Shown: positions 62,213-64,000 of the stretch, piece after piece | Layout: every line of letters starts with the position of its first letter | Position numbering within the stretch: the first letter of the stretch is position 1 | The notes under the pieces: model-generated | The model's input: the letters and a program-made list of their open reading frames with translations, nothing else | Told to the model about the DNA's origin: nothing | Database searches by the model: none | Made by a program: the position numbers and the translations under genes | NCBI GenBank assembly: GCA_025594325.1 | Contig: JANHCV010000006.1 | Coordinates: 682,001-746,000 of the forward strand | Reading direction: 5' to 3' | Source: Blastocladiella emersonii ATCC 22665 | Taxonomy: Eukaryota; Blastocladiomycota; Blastocladiomycetes; Blastocladiales; Blastocladiaceae | Length of the DNA: 64,000 bases

Positions 62213-62594
62213 GGATATAGCCGTTTGCTACCTGTTGCGGTTGGCAGATGATGCTTTACACTTGTATGACGTTGACATCGATGCTGTGCCAACGCAAGAC
62301 TGTTTGCAGCGCGAGCCACGCCGCGGGGGTTCCATTCCGCATTCAAGGCTCGCGCTTTGAAGTCGGCTCGATGACGTGAATCGTTGCGTGCGCACGTCTG
62401 AATCTTGACCGATAGAGTGGGGGTACATATGGCAGGACCGAGTGGCCAAACCGGCAAACCAAGAAACCAAGCAACCAAGCGCGCGCCGCCCCAGCCCACC
62501 GCCCCGCCGCAAAGGCCAGTGCTGCCTCGCCCGCTCCCCTTCTCGCTCCCTTCCTCGCTCCCCTCGCTCCCCCTTCGCTAATAAATTAATAACC
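62213..62594. other. Intergenic region
   Basis: No gene supported. The last 100 bp before 62595 are C/T-rich (repeated GCTCCC and TCGCTCC words) then AT-rich (AATAAATTAATAACC), as in 5' leaders of genes in this window. Confidence 0.35.
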
Positions 62595-62720
62595 ATGCAA
62601 TCTCGAATGTCGACGAACGCAGCCTACATCAGCGATGAGGATCTATACGCGCTCTATCGCACGCTCAGCACGCAGGCCGCCGTGTGCCAGAAGCTCCAGT
62701 CTCGCTCGATTCTTCACTGA
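62595..62720 (+). CDS. Short ORF, possibly a first exon
   Basis: An ATG after a C/T-rich leader starts a 41-residue frame, MQSRMSTNAAYISDEDLYAL then YRTLSTQAAVCQKLQSRSIL, ending in TGA at 62718. The start context and leader look authentic, and the peptide is predicted helical. It could be a small protein or the first exon of the gene whose main exon begins at 63129. No family recognised. Confidence 0.3.
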   Translation: MQSRMSTNAAYISDEDLYALYRTLSTQAAVCQKLQSRSILH

Positions 62721-63128
62721 TGTCAAACGTTGATCAACTTTCGACAGAGAGGCATCCCGACTCAACGCACTCGTGGAGCCCCCAACTCACTGATTCTGGC
62801 GCACGCTGGACGCCGTCGCGTCCCGGACTCGATGGGCGCCTCACACATTCCGGGCACACTTTAAGACTGGGCGCTTGGGTTCGGGATTTGCAATTATGTT
62901 ACGTTGCACCAAGTCGCTTGCAGTCTTTTAGGGTCGGGGCCCGTCAGAAACCGTTCGAAACGCGAAAGAACGCGAAGTGGCTCAAGCGTCACGTGTGTGG
63001 CGCGTCGCGTCGCGCAACGCGTTACGCGTTGCAACGCTAGTTCCGTTGCAATCCACCGCCAATCACCATGCTCTCGATACCCAGAGGTTCTACGCAGGGG
63101 TGAACCACGGCAATCATGACGCAACGCG
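62721..63128. other. Intergenic region
   Basis: No supported gene. A CG/AC-rich palindromic tract (GCGTCGCGTCGCGCAACGCG, then TTACGCGTTGCAACG) at 62999-63037 could form a hairpin and resembles sequence near 60350. Confidence 0.35.
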
Positions 63129-64000
63129 ATGCTGAAGCTCATGAAACGCGCAGCGCTCAGCCGTCGTCGCGAACGCGGCCTCCCAACTTGGTTGACGGAC
63201 CCCGAAGAGTGCGATTCAGACTTCAACAAGCAGTCGCAGTCGTCGGCGCGGTCCACCGTGTCGCCCAAGCCGGCAGCCAAGAAGTCGTCGCTGTTCTCAT
63301 CGTCGTCGCGCGCGCCCAAGGTCCCGCTCGCTGCCGTCCATACCCATACCCTCAACGTGGCTGCTGGCTCGGCCACGGCGGCGGCGGGCGCGGGCCCCGC
63401 GAAGCAGCGGTCGCCCATGGACCGCCTCGCGGCGTGCATCAAGACGGCGTTCGGTCGACTCGTCCCCGGCCGCAAGCGCGCGGCCAAGGCGGCCAAGATG
63501 GCCAAGACGGCGGCGGCTCAGGCTTCGGCTCCTGCTCGTTCGGCGTCCCCGGCCACCTCCATGGCCCGCCTCGCCAAGCAGCAGTCGACGTCGCAGCACC
63601 TGTCGGTCAAAAACTTGTACGTTGCACCGAGTTGTCACTGCTCTCGATACAGCGAATCCGACTGACACACATTCCTTCCCTCGCGTAGCACTACCTCCGC
63701 TACCACCACCTTCGGCTCGCGGCGCAGCAGCTGACGTGACAGCAGCAGTCTCGCGCTCGACGACGTCGAGGTGGTGGCGGCGGCGGCTCCAAGCCCAGCC
63801 GTCGCGTCGGTCTCGACGCCGCCGGCTGGCACAGCTTCCGAGGTCGGTACCAGTACCAGCGCCAGCTCCACGACGGCTGCGCAGGCCGACGGCGCTGGTA
63901 CCGATTTCGAGGACGAGGGGCTCGCCACCGAGTCGCTCGTGGCCACGGACCCGACGACCGAGATCCCGCTCCCGATCTCGTCGTCGCTCACGCCGGAGGC
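63129..64000 (+). CDS. Uncharacterised basic, low-complexity protein (3' end beyond window)
   Basis: Exon 1 (63129-63616) encodes 162 codons: a basic start (MLKLMKRAALSRRRERGLPT), then Ser/Ala/Lys-rich sequence with MDRLAACIKTAFGRLVPGRK and a Lys/Ala run (RAAKAAKMAKTAAAQAS). The donor is GTACGT at 63617. Two acceptors are possible. TAG at 63688 leads to an in-frame TGA after 16 codons. CAG at 63742, preceded by a branch-like CTGAC, keeps the frame (SSLALDDVEVVAAAAP) open to the right edge. I favour the second. The visible tail is Ala/Ser/Thr-rich and acidic. No domain or membrane segment is recognised. Confidence 0.45.

Noticed and set aside
63689-63735. Stop-codon read-through at the TGA in the edge gene
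   Set aside because: An alternative acceptor at 63742 with a CTGAC branch-like word removes the stop, which is simpler.
1-64000. CRISPR arrays, rRNA and bacterial-type operons
   Set aside because: No regularly spaced repeats or rRNA motifs were seen; introns, presequences and gene content are eukaryotic.

Overview
The window looks like nuclear DNA of a GC-rich, intron-containing, early-diverging zoosporic fungus. Blastocladiomycota is my best guess and Chytridiomycota is possible; no marker here settles it. Fungal-type trafficking and peroxisome genes (VPS27, VPS1, PEX6) sit beside genes usually kept only by flagellated lineages (IFT172, a Tubby protein) and beside WDR91, an augmin-like subunit, Twinkle and a cobalamin-pathway CobT. 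Most housekeeping genes carry one to five introns of about 42-110 bp. Of 33 introns placed by reading frame, about 20 begin GTACG and 6 begin GTGCG.

Layout. 1-6.4 kb: CobT (cut by the left edge), an ankyrin protein, VPS27. 6.8-13 kb: a decayed gene followed by accessory DNA with two damaged members of an unrecognised gene family. 13.7-32 kb: dense housekeeping block with a Crz1-like zinc-finger factor, PEX6, an RlmN-like radical-SAM enzyme, mitochondrial uL30m, IFT172 and a PXA-domain protein. 32.4-38.7 kb: accessory island with a foldback transposon (MITE), a dispersed 154-bp direct repeat, gene relicts, a MATH/BTB-type gene and two small tail-anchored orphans at its edges. 39.4-57.7 kb: second housekeeping block with WDR91, mitochondrial uL1m, a zinc-ribbon protein, Tubby, VPS1, PSMG3, RanGAP, PheRS beta, UXT, a short Twinkle and a HAUS6-like protein. 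57.9-64 kb: accessory region with a chimeric duplicate of VPS27 and XPA/RAD14 pieces, the only intact member of the unknown family, a 5'-truncated PIF1-type helicase flanked by 36-bp direct repeats, and an uncharacterised gene cut by the right edge.

Many genes are divergent pairs sharing 100-350 bp promoters (uL30m/IFT172, WDR91/uL1m, VPS1/PSMG3, RanGAP/PheRS beta, UXT/Twinkle). An ACGCGTCTC element recurs upstream of CobT, IFT172/uL30m, the PXA gene, Tubby and the HAUS6-like gene. The functional themes are ciliary transport (IFT172, Tubby), endosome/vacuole/peroxisome traffic (VPS27, WDR91, VPS1, PXA, PEX6), mitochondrial translation and DNA maintenance (uL1m, uL30m, Twinkle) and core housekeeping. 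All identifications are by eye from conserved motifs; no database search was run.
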